A stretch of DNA of 64,000 bases. It comes from Pipra filicauda. Lineage: Eukaryota; Chordata; Aves; Passeriformes; Pipridae. Below, piece by piece: positions 1-12,400 of the stretch. The notes under the pieces were generated by a model. The model worked only from the letters and a program-made list of their open reading frames with translations, did no database searches and was not told the DNA's origin. The stretch is from contig NW_024104665.1 in assembly GCF_003945595.2 (NCBI RefSeq), positions 4,367,363 to 4,431,362 on the forward strand. Reading direction: 5' to 3'. The translations under genes were made by a program, and so were the position numbers. Every line of letters starts with the position of its first letter. The first letter of the stretch is position 1.

Positions 1-3000
1 CACTGGGATACTTCATTTTCATGAGCTGATTTATCATAGTTTTTGTTCTTTGTGCACCAAGAAAAGAGCTCTTCCATTTTGTTAAAACAGTGCAAAACTA
101 TTCACCTGTAATATCCAATTACCACATACAAACATACATGCATATATACATACATGATTATTTTAAGATGTTTGTGTATCATGGAGCATAGAAGAGGAAA
201 TAAGAATATTCATGTGACCCATTAGGGCTAAATAATTTTCTGAGTGATGATTTGGTTGAATGATACTGGTGTTTCAGTAATTTATAAATATATGAAAACC
301 CTCCATGAATCAGATTATGATTTAGACTAGTTTACCAAACCTCATTTCCTTCCATAACATTCTGCTATTTTTCATCACCTGAGAATTTCACCTAGAATAT
401 TTCACAACTATTCTGAGGCACTATAGGTAAAGTAGTCTTCTTTTACCTGACAAATATTAGCATACACAAATCCAGGTAGCTTCTTATACCAGTCTTTTAT
501 GGAATGACAGATCTGTTTCATTAGGCCTACATTTTGGTACTTCCTTAATTTCAGACTTTACTTTATACTCATTAAAACTCTAACTACGCTAAACATAATT
601 TCTTGAAGCCTGAATCCAACTCCACTCACTCTGGTGAAAAGGTGCAGCTTAGCTTCTACCAGTGCAGGTATTAGAACAATGCTGTCAAGCTGTCTAAGCT
701 TGAAAGAGAGTGGAAAGATGAGAGCAGAAGGCTGTGTGTGTTGTGTCTGACTCCTCTGAATAAGCAGAGAAAGCCAACAAGTGTCAACAGCCAGCGCAAA
801 AGCAGCACTAGTTTGGTTTTCTTGAAATTCTGGAGTAATTTCCGCAGCCATCCCAGGTAATGAGCTCTGAATAAATGTAAAATTATTTACAAAATCTGAG
901 CTACTTTTGCTGCTGGTTTCACTGCAGCCAGCATATCAATTACTGAAGCCTGCAGCTCTGTTGGAATATCGGATCCCTTCAGAGTGTGACAACTGACAAA
1001 ATGTCATTTCTTCCTATGTAGATGTTGGTTGGGTGGTGTCTCATGTTTGAGGTAGTTCTACTTTTCTCTTTAGAGCCACAGCTTACTGTGTTCATTATAG
1101 GGATAGGAGCACTTTCACCAGCTGGCAAATCTCATTTTTTTTGAATAATCAAGATATCTGTGTTCAAATGAGACAATTCACTAAAATTAGAGTGTACCAT
1201 ATCTTTGTTTATAAAACTTATCATATATACTGAGAAAGGAGGGAGAAGGAAACATAGCTGCTTGAGAAGCCATCTCCAGTGTTCTGAGAACAGAGAGGTA
1301 CCACACATGCTGTTAGCAACCGGACCTCTGCTCAAGCCTGAGACACCACCAAACAGCTGACACTATGATTTATTTGGATACCTGCTCTTATCCTCCTCCT
1401 ACCCTGGGAGTTGGCTCATCATGATAGCTGTACTTCGAGGCACCCCCACACTAATACGACTCACATTAAATGTCATCCTAGTTACTCAGCCTGCTCCATC
1501 TCATACTAGATAGTCAGAACTGCCTCAGTATGACATTAACATTTGAAATGTGTTTCTCACTTATCAGCAATCCTTCTCCAAAAAAAGATAGTTATTACTT
1601 TATAGAGAAAAAAATCGGTTCTCAAGCTATCAAGACTACAGCATCCCTTTATATTTGGATATGACACACTGTGAATATTCTGCATTTCTTCTTTTTTTTA
1701 TATATATTTACATACACATCTGACATTTCTGTAAGTTTTTTTTGGATGATGCTTTCCTCTTTATGACTAACTTTACTGAACATTAATAATATGTCTGTCT
1801 TGTATGCATATGTAGATGAGTCCCTTCTCCCAGGACATTATCATATAAACCAAGGTCAGATGATTCAGTTAAAATCCAAATTGTTCCTGGCACAGCTCTG
1901 CTTCTCTAAAAGGAGCACATTACTTATTTATCCTACTTGACCTTTTTTTTCTCAAAAAAAAGTACAGAATTACAGTAAGAGCAAAGGAAGAACAACAGTA
2001 CTTAGTCCAGTGGGTGGAAGTTGATAATTCGGAACACATATATAAAGAGTAATTTGGGAGATGATGCTTGGCATTTTAGAGAAGTAAGGCAAAAAAGAAT
2101 GGCATGAAAATCTATGCAGGACAAAGACATAACAGAAGAAACAAGTCAATTACTTGTACTGAATAAAGAAAGGAAGCTAACAAATAGCTTTAAACAGCTA
2201 TTGCTCCCAAAAAAAAAACAAAGCAAACTAATATCGCCAAGACTGGACTCCCTCATGGAGAAGCTCTAGAAACAAAGGACAATAGATGACTCAGAGAGGA
2301 GCAAAAGAGCAGTGAAATATTAACTGAACATAGACACTCTTGATGTGAAAGGCAGTCTCTGTCTTCAATCTGCATTTGTGTGTATTGCATGGGGAGGAAG
2401 CCAGCATTGCACCATCCCAGGGCACACATCCCCTTGGCAGAGTGTAACCCTGCAAACATTGTGTGTCTCAGCTCCCTTCACATTCTCCCAGCAAGTTAAA
2501 CAAGTCCTAGAGAACATTTGCCTTTTGGGGATTTGCATTTACTGAAAAACGTAACAAGCAACACAAGAATATCCATCCAACCTTTCCAGCTTGCTCTAAG
2601 TCTTCATACTTAGTCTTTAATATAATTCTGAGGTTTTCTACCATCACAACTCATCTTCATCATTCAGGCTATCAACCTCCTGTTTCCTGAAGGCAAATAC
2701 TTACAGATTCTCTGTCACCTAAAATCTCTAGAGAAACTTCCTAAGCACACAATTTTTTTAAAGAAGCAAACCCCAGAGTTTCTCCTTCAATTCTTCTCTG
2801 AGGCATCTACCAGCTGTCCCTCTGATGTTCATTGGGAGGTCTCTAAGCTGGTAAGCACTCGGCCCCATTCCCCATCTTCTCTGCTGCTGCTCCAAGCAGC
2901 CATCTCTTCAAATGGCAACATCAGGCAACTGTGGGATAGCAAAGAGTGAAAGCTCATACCAAAGCCTTGTGCAGCATATGTCAGGAACAGTGCTGACCAT

Positions 3001-3954
3001 CACAACACAGTAAAGCCTCCTTTACCCCCCAGTTTTAAAGACAATACCTCGAAGCAAGGACAGTCTTACATAATGAAGAAGAAGAATATATGACCCTAAA
3101 GTGACCTGCTGCAGTTGCCAGTCTTGCTGCCAGATAAACTACTGTGGCAACATAATAACAGTGAAGAAAACATATCAGTCTGTAAGACTTGGCAAACCAT
3201 TCTGGAGTGAGTCCAGGAATGACAGATGGGCTTGGACAGCCAGATGTAGCACCATGAAGTGACTAGGCTGCATAGACAAAGACAGAACAAACTTCAGGGA
3301 AGTGTCCATCACCAGTGCAGTTACAAATATTTGTAGTATAGGAAGATGGAGCACACACAATGCTGAATAGCGTCATGCTCTACGTCTCCAGTTAAATAGC
3401 AATTAGACTGCTCCAGAGTGGATGTGGACATTACCTGGACAGTAACAGCCTATAGGAGAGTTTTCTCCATTACTGAGCTTTCTGCAAAAGTACTCTACAT
3501 TCACCAGTAGAGTCTGGTGCTCTGTATGTGTGCATGTGAATCATATGCCTAAATTTAGCCTATATTGTCTAGGTAGTCACATAATAATTATCAGTATCCA
3601 AACCAAGAAACAGCATCACTATATGTGGGAAGTTCATGAACTTACTCTCAGACACAATTTACCCTCCTCTCCCCGCTCCCTCCCAAGTGGGGAAGGTAAA
3701 AGAACAGTATTTCATCTAGATCATGGAAAGGAAACTCAGAAAAACCAGTCTTGTTGAGAAAGCAGAGAACATCTGCTGCAGTGCTACATTGCACAGCTGC
3801 CAGTTCATGAAGTAGACAGGATATTTGGTGTTTGCAGACAAGCTGAAAATGAGTCAGCAATATGCCTTAATGGGGGAGGAGGGTCAATGGCATACTAGGC
3901 TGTATTAGTGAAAGTGCAGACAGTAGGTCAAGGAAAGTGCTTATTCTCTCTCTT
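1..3954. other. No gene recognised
   Basis: AT-rich sequence with only short open frames of no recognisable similarity on either strand. Short simple repeats only. Confidence 0.6.
123..160. repeat. CATA/TACA-rich simple repeat
   Basis: Short imperfect tetranucleotide stretch (ACATACAAACATACATGCAT and so on). Confidence 0.7.
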
Positions 3955-4335
3955 CAGCACTTCTGAGATGACATCTCGAGTACTGTACTCAGTCTGAGCT
4001 TCTCAGTACACAAAAGACATGGTAAAACTGGAGGAAGTCCAACAGAGGTATCATATCCTAGGATGACTAGAGAACTGCAACACTGAATGCAACACTCTGA
4101 ATGAGAGACATGGGTTTATTCAGCCTACAGAAGAAAAGGCCATGGGGGTATCTACCTGTTGTATTAACTACATAATGGGGAGTGGTAAAAAAGACCAAGC
4201 CAGATCCTTCTCAGAAGCACACTTGGGAAGGCTGAGAGGCAAGGAGCACAGATCACAGCCAGGGAAATTCTGGTCCATACTAGCAAAACTTCTTCTCAAT
4301 GAGAATGGTCCAGGACTGAAGCTGTGCCCAGAAAG
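3955..4335 (+). mobile_element. Degraded CR1 LINE fragment
   Basis: Old, diverged CR1 sequence in + orientation. Recognisable landmarks run in CR1 order: TACTGTACTC...CTGAGCTTCTCAGTAC, AGACATGG...CTGGAGGAAGTCCAACAGAG, a GGTTTATTCAGCCTACAGAAGA-type segment, and GCCAGGGAAATTCTGGT...AAACTTCTTCTC. The usual final 150-200 bp with the terminal 8-mer repeat is missing, and there is no intact coding capacity. Boundaries are approximate. Confidence 0.75.
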
Positions 4336-7300
4336 GCCAAACGGTCCTTGTGATCATGGGCTCAGAGTCAGTTTTAGGTGGGAAAAGCAATTTCCAGCTC
4401 CATTTGTGGGGAAGCATTGAGCTGATCTGAGCTTTAACCATCACTGTACGAAGGGAGTTACATCCAGCCCACCAATTAATAACAATTTGTTTCTGTGTGT
4501 GCCAGTGGCTCCACGCTGACTGACTGCTTCACTTGCAGTGCTTGTGGAGGAGCTCAGCCTGTGCTGGGAGCTGCACTTCTGGTTCAGGATGTGGGAGGAT
4601 GTGGGTTGCTGGTGTGTGAATGAGAGGGAAAGAGGTGTGAGATATGGGGGTGGTGCAGGTCCACATCCTGAGCTGAGATGCCAATTTGTAGGAGTAAAGA
4701 AATACAGCAGACTATAAAAGAGGGCTTTCTTTTTCTATGTATATGCATTTTCTCTCACGGAAGGAGTAAAAAATACCCAGAAGTGTTTCATAAGTCGGAT
4801 TTGAAAGTCTTATGTTTTTTCAATCACCTACTCTGAAGAAAGGGGAAGAAAATCAAAGAACATAAAGGCTATTTTGTAAATATTAGAAAAATGTCTTTAT
4901 CAATAGTATTGTGGCCATCATCTGATATACACCTTTTGTGTAAACCATGGTATTCCCCAGAAACAAATTAACTAGGAATGAGAATATATCTTTTGCACCC
5001 ATAACAGCTCTTGATTTTAGTGCCATTTTGGTGATAAATGTCTGTTCAGATCATAGACATATGATGTGCTAGCATTGGGTTTTCAGAAAGTAGAGGTGAG
5101 GTTGCAGGTTCTATGCTGGCAGCTGTAAGAGGAGATAAAAAATTAAAATAGAAGGGAAGAGATTTTGAAGCAGAGTTACAGCTGTTTCACACTCAAAATC
5201 TGATGGAAGTTGAAAGAGAAAAGAAATTATTCTCAGAAGGAAATACCTGCAAAAGAGAAAGGAACCTGTGCCAGCTCTTAAAAATGGGTGATGGACTCTA
5301 TTAGCTCAGATAAGCCTGTTGCTATGAACAGTGTCAGAGACCTTTCAGTCTTTACATGTGTAGTCTGATATTTTCTAAAAAGGGGAAAAGTAAGGTGAAT
5401 AGGTCATTTGATTTACCTGTAGGTATCCTGTCAGGATAATATACGGAAAAATATGTCTAAATGAACGTTTGGCAAAGCTGATTAAAGTGCTTTTGCTGCC
5501 AAAAAATCTGAAAGACTTAGAACATCTTTGAAGCATGAAGAGCACAGAATATGATATAGATCTGGCAAGGATGTGGTGGGATTCAGAAACAAACAAACAA
5601 GCAAAAAAAGTCCCTAATTGTAAAAGTGTTTGAGGAGGAAATGGAGAAGACATGTCAATAGTCAGCCCACAAATCAGTAAGCAAGGATGGGAAAAGGAAG
5701 GTTGGGCAGGACACAGAAGGAACACACACCCAGCTCAGTTGTTGAATAGTTCTGCATTTTGCTAACATCTCCTTCCTTCAATAAATACTTTTCAGAATTC
5801 CTCTTAGGCTGTTTTAAATTAGATCAGGAAATAGGCCAATAGTGCAAACATATTCATAGACAAAGCCAAAACACTCCTTGACAAGTTCAAGTAGATGAGG
5901 TAGACTATTAAAGTATGAGTTCTGCCCTGAAGAAGGAAGATTAAAAGTTCAGAAGAAAAGAAATTAAAACAGAAAAATTATATTCAGACTGCTGAGATAA
6001 TTCACTTGATGGATGACTTCAGTTTTTTACTTATCTCCTAAGGAAAGTGATCACCTGACATGGACTGTTCAAGGCCTTATACCATCAGGTCCTCAGGTCC
6101 TCATTCCCCCTTGCTTGACAAAGCATCAGAACTCTAACTCCTGTTGACATGGGCCTATCATGTATTTTGTCTATTTTGCACAAAATAGAACCATGAAAGC
6201 TGCCTCCTTCTTTGACAACCCTAATATCTACTAATCCAGTGATTAGACTGCTCACTTGGACAGGTGTAGAGATCTAAATTCATATCTGCACTTCAAATCA
6301 GATGAAGGATTCAAATAAACCCAAATTCTATATTTCAATTTTCTGAAAAATGTCACAGATTGAAACCTGCAGCTCCAGCAAATGTGAATTCTAAGGAGAG
6401 AGTGATAATCTGTTTCTGAAGAAACAAAACAAAGTCTATTCCTCCCCTTAGCATTTCCAGATGGTTATCTTCAAGTGTCAGGATACCGATCAGCAACTTT
6501 TAAATTCCGTTGAGCTACTGTTGAATGCTATAGTTCCTAAGTCCCTTTCTGGGTTTTGGCCTTCTTATATCTGTCTCAAAAACTAGGAGGCAGGTTTCTA
6601 AAAGTATCAGGACACCTAATGACATTTCCATGATCATGTGAAGGTTTAGTCAATATTATATTTCAAGAGCAAATAACCAGTGTAGGTGTTTGATTCTCAT
6701 TAGCTAAAAAACCAGAGATGTCAAATCATTAACAGGATATTTGTATGTGTACAGTTAAAGATGACAAAAAACATGCATACTGTAGAGCTAATGGACTATA
6801 ACTCAGTGTATAAAAGATGAAGAATTGACACAAAGCTCTCAGAATTCAATTGATATTTGTCGGTTCTTGGTGTTAACCTTAGGTCGTCCAAGCTGAAGAG
6901 AAAGTCTGTGGAGGTCAGGACAATGAAACAAAAACATATGAGTCTATTGCAGTATTTAATCCATATGATCATCTAATGAGATCCACAAATGAGCTGACAC
7001 TTGCTTCAGTTTTAAAAAAATTTAAAAAAAAAGCAAAAAAACAAAAACCCAGACAATGCCACTGCTGTATTTAGCAGCTCTATGTAATTTACTGTCAGTC
7101 AAAAATGTAACACATGGGGGAGAGGCAAATAAGATTTATTTTTAAATCTTTTGAGAATGATTCAGTTACAGTAGGTCATTTCCCCCCCAAAAGGGTACAT
7201 TATTCTTCCTCCATAGCGAATTCCATAGAAACATTTTTGACATGCTTTCATGAAATTTATCAGATTCTCTTCATGTAGTTAAGGTTAGGGTGCATTTTCT

Positions 7301-7909
7301 TGCTCTGCCAACACAGTATTGCATGACTTTATATAGTTTGGAAATTTTATCTAGGCTTTCCTTTATTATTGCTCATCACAATTTCAAACAAATAGTTCTT
7401 AGCACCTTTGTTAAAAATGGGAGAAATCTCCAATCCCTTGTTTTCCTTTGTGTTTGTCACACAATTGAAACTATCTCTTTCCAGTTCATATTTTCCTTGC
7501 AGGACTCAATCTACTCCTGAAGCTTTTCAACATTCTAAAAAACATTGCCAATGTTTTTGAATACTGAGGTATTTTTCCACAAAGACTGATACACACTACT
7601 TTGAAGAGAAGAAATAGCAGGTCAAAGTCTGATCCACTGTCCACTGAAATAAAGAGAAAGGTTTCCACAAAAAGCAGTGTATTTTGGCAGAGATTCACTT
7701 CAGTAACTGTCCTAATGTTACCCATATTATATGAGCTCTGTCCTACTAGTTCAGGAGATGTCTACAAGGATGTCATCAGTTGTGCTAAGACCTCAAATTT
7801 TCATTCCATCATAGCTCTGATGTAGGTCATAGATCAATAAGACTTTCCCTGGAAACACTGTTTTCCATCTGAGTCCTGGAAATAGACTCTTTGTGTAGCT
7901 TGGGACAGA
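4336..7909. other. No gene recognised
   Basis: AT-rich sequence. Open frames up to 116 codons (for example 5,375-5,725, minus strand) lack recognisable domains or splice-consistent continuation. Confidence 0.6.
7011..7050. repeat. A-rich low-complexity stretch
   Basis: Runs of A separated by single C, G or TTT; no adjacent retroelement body is recognised. Confidence 0.8.
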
Positions 7910-7916
7910 AGTCATC

Positions 7917-8438
7917 TGTAGCAGTGAATCTGATGAGAAACTTGTTTAAACATGTCTTAAAATGGCTCTTTGTGGTCCCTTTGCAAACACGTGTTTCTTC
8001 TTCCCAGCACCCCCCACAGCAACTGTTATCTCCTATGCAGGAATGTCCTGGGAAGGTGTCCTGAGGCGTCCCATTGGTCCTTTGTTTAACCCCTTCCTAT
8101 TGGCTGTTGACCCTTTACCTGATGGTTTTTTCTGTGTGACCCTGAACTTGTGATTGGTTCCCCTTTGACCCTCCTAAAAGCCTTATAAACCCCTTCCCAA
8201 CAATAAACTCTCTCTTGCCTCCTCTCCACGCCCCGGTGTGTTGTCTCTGTGCCTGCCATGGAGCCACGTGGGTGCTGGGGGGAGGGGAGGGCACCTCTCC
8301 CCTCCAGGCTCGGGGCCTGAAAAACCCTGTCGCTGGAGTTCCCTTTCCCCGTCCCTCAAGACGTCGGAAATGGTTTTTCAGACGGAGAAGAAACTAGAGC
8401 TGGGCTCCCCCACGTCGTGGGTGGGGAAAGGGATCCAG
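7917..8438 (+). mobile_element. Candidate solo LTR of an endogenous retrovirus
   Basis: A roughly 520 bp segment with LTR anatomy and no internal retroviral genes beside it. It has three ATTGG (reverse CCAAT) boxes at 8,073, 8,099 and 8,153, a TATAAA at 8,184-8,189 and an AATAAA at 8,202-8,207 followed by a GT-rich stretch (GGTGTGTTGTCTCTGTG). The direct repeat AGTCATC lies immediately outside it (7,910-7,916 and 8,439-8,445). The left end begins TGTAG; the right end does not read cleanly as CA (GGATCCAGA), so the right boundary may be off by 1-2 bp. A 6-7 bp duplication would suit a class II (ERVK-like) element. The polyadenylation signal lies only 13 bp after TATAAA. Confidence 0.65.
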
Positions 8439-8445
8439 AGTCATC

Positions 8446-8792
8446 CTCACTGAGCATCTAGACCTGCTCTGTACAGTGTGCAAACCAAAGTCAACCAAAC
8501 TGAGTGGGTAGCAGCAACCCCACATGGTGTTTCTGTCTGCTGTTTTGGACCACCCACATACAGGTTTTCTAGTACTTGCTTCTTATAATAAACTGAGAGT
8601 ATAAACGATACTTCCTTTTAATTTCATTTGATTCCATTAAGTCTGTCCTACAACCTTCAACTATGGATAAAAGGGCTGGCTTATTTTGCCCTGTAATGAA
8701 TCCTCCACTTTTTCTTTCACTCTCAAATACACCAGATGCTGTAAATTGTACTTCCTTAGGTTGCTTTCTCAACAGTGATTACTTCAGTGCAC
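8446..8792. other. Spacer between two solo LTRs
   Basis: About 350 bp of unique-looking sequence separating the two LTRs. I see nothing else in it, and no retroviral internal sequence, so the LTRs are separate insertions. Confidence 0.7.
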
Positions 8793-8797
8793 ACATG

Positions 8798-9406
8798 TGT
8801 CAGAGACTGAAATGGTTAATGATTTATGCATTCCAGGAGTTTGCAGGCTTTGACTTTTGCCCTAAAAAGGCAAGAAGATACCTCAGATGGGCTAAGCCCT
8901 AAAAAGGCAAGAAGATACCTCAGGTGGGAAATCGAGCCCATCCCTCCCTCCAGTGCTAAGCCCTAAAAAGGCAAACAACTCCTCATGCCAGGGAGGCGCA
9001 AAAGCATGCTGAGGGTATATAAACTGACTGGTGACTTTGGGAATTTGGGTTTTCCTTCTCCCCCACCGCCTGCGAATCAAGACCATCGCTCTCAAGCATC
9101 GCTGGATCCATTGGGCAGTGACTATGTCCATTTCTTTTGCACTCTCAGCTTCTCTTTTCCCTTACTCTCATCCTGTTTCTCCTCTCCCCTAAACAGTTTC
9201 CCCCCCCCCAAAAGTTATCTCTATGTTGCATTGTTTTATGACAACACCCAAAACGCTAGCATACTTGTTGATACAAAATTGTTAAAATAAACTTTGTTTT
9301 CAGACACCGATTATTTAGTGTCATTTCACTTTAATCCACCCCAAGGGAATTATTGATAAAAACCTGAGTTACCCCCCGTCCCCTTTTCCTGGGGCGGGTC
9401 GTAACA
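8798..9406 (+). mobile_element. Solo LTR, ERVL-like, with 5 bp target-site duplication
   Basis: A 609 bp LTR starting TGTCAGAG and ending GTCGTAACA (TG...CA), flanked by the exact 5 bp repeat ACATG (8,793-8,797 and 9,407-9,411). It has a TATA box TATATAAA at 9,016-9,023 and AATAAA at 9,286-9,291. A 5 bp duplication is typical of class III/ERVL elements. The U3 part carries a repeated module (8,859-8,974). There is no gag, pol or env on either side, so it is the product of LTR-LTR recombination. Open frames here are fortuitous. Confidence 0.9.
8859..8974 (+). repeat. U3 repeat module (two full copies, one partial)
   Basis: The unit beginning GCCCTAAAAAGGCAAGAAGA occurs at 8,859 and 8,896 (period 37 bp) and again at 8,960, where only about 15 bp match before diverging. 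It lies in the U3 of the solo LTR upstream of its TATA box, where repeated enhancer modules are common. Confidence 0.9.
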
Positions 9407-12400
9407 ACATGGTAGACTCTGCATTTAGAGATTTCAGTGATGCAATGTCACAGGAAATACACTTCCAGAAACATTAAGGGAATGTCCCAAAACTGTCTTC
9501 CACCATGCAATCCTCCAAAGAATTCTGCTGTCATTGGGATCTAACCAGCTTTATAATCTCAAGGTCTTTCAGTACCATTCTTTTTGCTAGTACATATTCA
9601 TTACACAGGAACCTAAGTTTTGGTTGCACACTTCAGCTATATGAATAGATATATTCTGCATCCTGTGAGTCTTGCTGATATTGGTAATGCCAGTGTTTTA
9701 GAATGGGCCATGCTTCTTTAGATGCTATCTCACTTTATTTCCATATAAATGGAACTTAATATGGTACTCACTTAATATGGTACTTTTCTGCATCCCTTAA
9801 AAAAATCCACATACTTCATTGCTTGATAAAAATATGACAGTATCATCATTGTTGGTTGTATCTCTTGAACTGTTCTCTAGTTGGATACACTCTATATTTT
9901 TCTGCATTATGTGTATTTGTGAAACTGAAAACCATTTTGCATTCCATACATATTTTACATATTTTCTCATGTGTATGACATTCCTGTTTGCTGTACATGA
10001 GGCAACTATTGTAAACCTTCTGTCTCTATGTCTTTACATGATTTTTATTTTATAATGATGGGTATGGTTGGCACCTACCAGTAGTTTCCTTATCCCTTTC
10101 TTCATGGTAAGTCTGATTGCTCGTTATATTCACATTTCTATTATATGTACATTGTGATGGTGCTACTGAGTACTTTCATCTGCTCTTCTGAAACAGCTTT
10201 GACACTGATTTTGTTCCTCATTTAATCTTGGGGGTTTTTCTGTATTTCTTTTGGACATCCATGAAATTATCCAACAAGTACATCTGTAAAAGACCAAGCT
10301 TTTACAGTTTTCCATGTGGAAAACAACAGGCTTTGAGTAGTATGAACATCCTCATCAGTTCTGTTTCTGTACATGATCTTCTGGGATTTCTTTTCACACA
10401 ATGTCTATTACAAAAGAAAATTGCCTGCCCGTCAGACATTTTCTTGTCTCAGTTCCTTTGAAGAACAGCTCTCATAATTACTTTCTCTTTGTTCAGTTCT
10501 TAAAGTCTGTTTCACTTTATATTCTGCAAAAGAGAACACTGCTTTTCTTTTCTTCTTTTGATGTTCTCTGTTCTCTTGATTAAAACTGTTCATAAGAAAT
10601 GGAGAATCTAGGATGGCACAGAATAATCAGATATTTCAAAAGGACATTTGTGCTTCGCTGTTCAGTTCACAAGGAGGAGAGAAATGACATGAAGGAATCA
10701 ATACCTTAGAAACACATTGTGAAACCCACTTAAAAACATAGATAGGCAGTGATTGTCTATCTAATGATCAGAACACTTCAGAGTTTGCTGCTGGTCTGTT
10801 ATTACGGTCTGACTAAGATTCTTCCCCTTTTCCTTTCTGTCTCCTTCTCTCATCAGGGATGACAGCATCACGTTCCTACTCATCAAGCATAAGGAGGGCA
10901 CCATCTTTCATCATCCCCCCTCCCAGATTCCCTTATATCTCAGCTCTGTTTAAATTATTACTCCTTCCTCTCCAGCTTTGCAAAGATCATTGTGTCTTGT
11001 CTGAGAGTCTGCCAAAGTGTTAGTCAATGGGCTTGTTGCTTGACTACGGTCACCTCCACTTTTCCACCTCTGTTGCCTCTGGTCCGTTTGCCACTTTGTC
11101 TATGCCAAAATGTCTATACTATTTTCTACTTTGCCTTTTGCTTATGTCACCAGTTCCACCTTGCTTTCAATTTACCATCTGGCTACTTCAAACATAAGCT
11201 TCTTTCTTAAGGCTTTAAAGACTGCTACAAGGTAACAGCATAAATCTCCTTTGATACAGAAATGACAACAGCTGGTTCATATTCTGCTGACAAACACCTC
11301 TGTGAATAACTTTCCTGATCTGTACTGATTGATATGGGACATGATATGAAAATCCCTTCCAGAACTCAGGAAAACTTCACTAGTGCACTTTCCTTCTTAA
11401 GTCTGTTCTTCTCCAGGTCTTCTGGTTAATCATGAGTATTTTGGAGGGTGAATTAAGACCAGTCTGTGGCACACAGAAGTACATGGACGAAACTGCACCT
11501 CCTCCACTGCAGAAGACAAGAAACAGGAGACAGGCGGGAGAGAAAATAGTAAAGATGGGTTAGTAATCACAGCATCCTGACCTGGCTGTACTTCAGGTTG
11601 CATATATCGAGGAAACTCAGTGTCATCCAGTTTTCCAAGCTGGGGATATGAAGGACAAAGGGTTCTGCAACCCCACGGGGACAACCATGGTGGAGTGGGC
11701 AATCAGCACAATGGCCAGTGAGGTCAGCATGGCCACTTCCCACACCTGGTGCTGGGCTTGGATGCAAGGTGCTGGCTGACCTTAGACAGGCTTCACGGAG
11801 TCCTCCACGGGGAGAACGAAAGGCTTGAGAGACAGAGGCTACTATTTCTCTGATCTTGTATCTAACTGCTCAGCGGTAAGAGTAATACTGTCTAGTTTCA
11901 TGTTTACTCACACTTTTTTTATGTCAATTTTGAACTACAACAGAAATTAACACCTGTGACAGGCAGAGTTCACTTTTTCTGCTTGATCTTTTTTAGTGAA
12001 AGTTCTTGTCCAGGTTTCCTGCACCTGCTAAATAAACAGATCTTCAGACAACATCCATCATCTTACTTCAACTGACATCACTTTGAAAGAGCACAGAATT
12101 ATGCAACCTTGCACATGATGATAATACCTAATACTTTCTTTAAAACTTTATTTACTGTTCTAACTAAATACCTACATTCTGAAAACAATGAGAAAGACTT
12201 TTAAGGTTTAGTCATGATGATACAGGACCTGGAAGACAGAAGAGGATCCAAAGCAGAAGACTCCATCTGATATAGCAGGACTCAGAAGTGAGATAAACTT
12301 CAAAAAGCTAGGTGGGATAGAAAACAGTATAGTTTTCTCTATTTTTTTTCTGCTTATAAGCACAATTGACCTTTGATTTGAGAAAAGGAAGGTAAGCATT

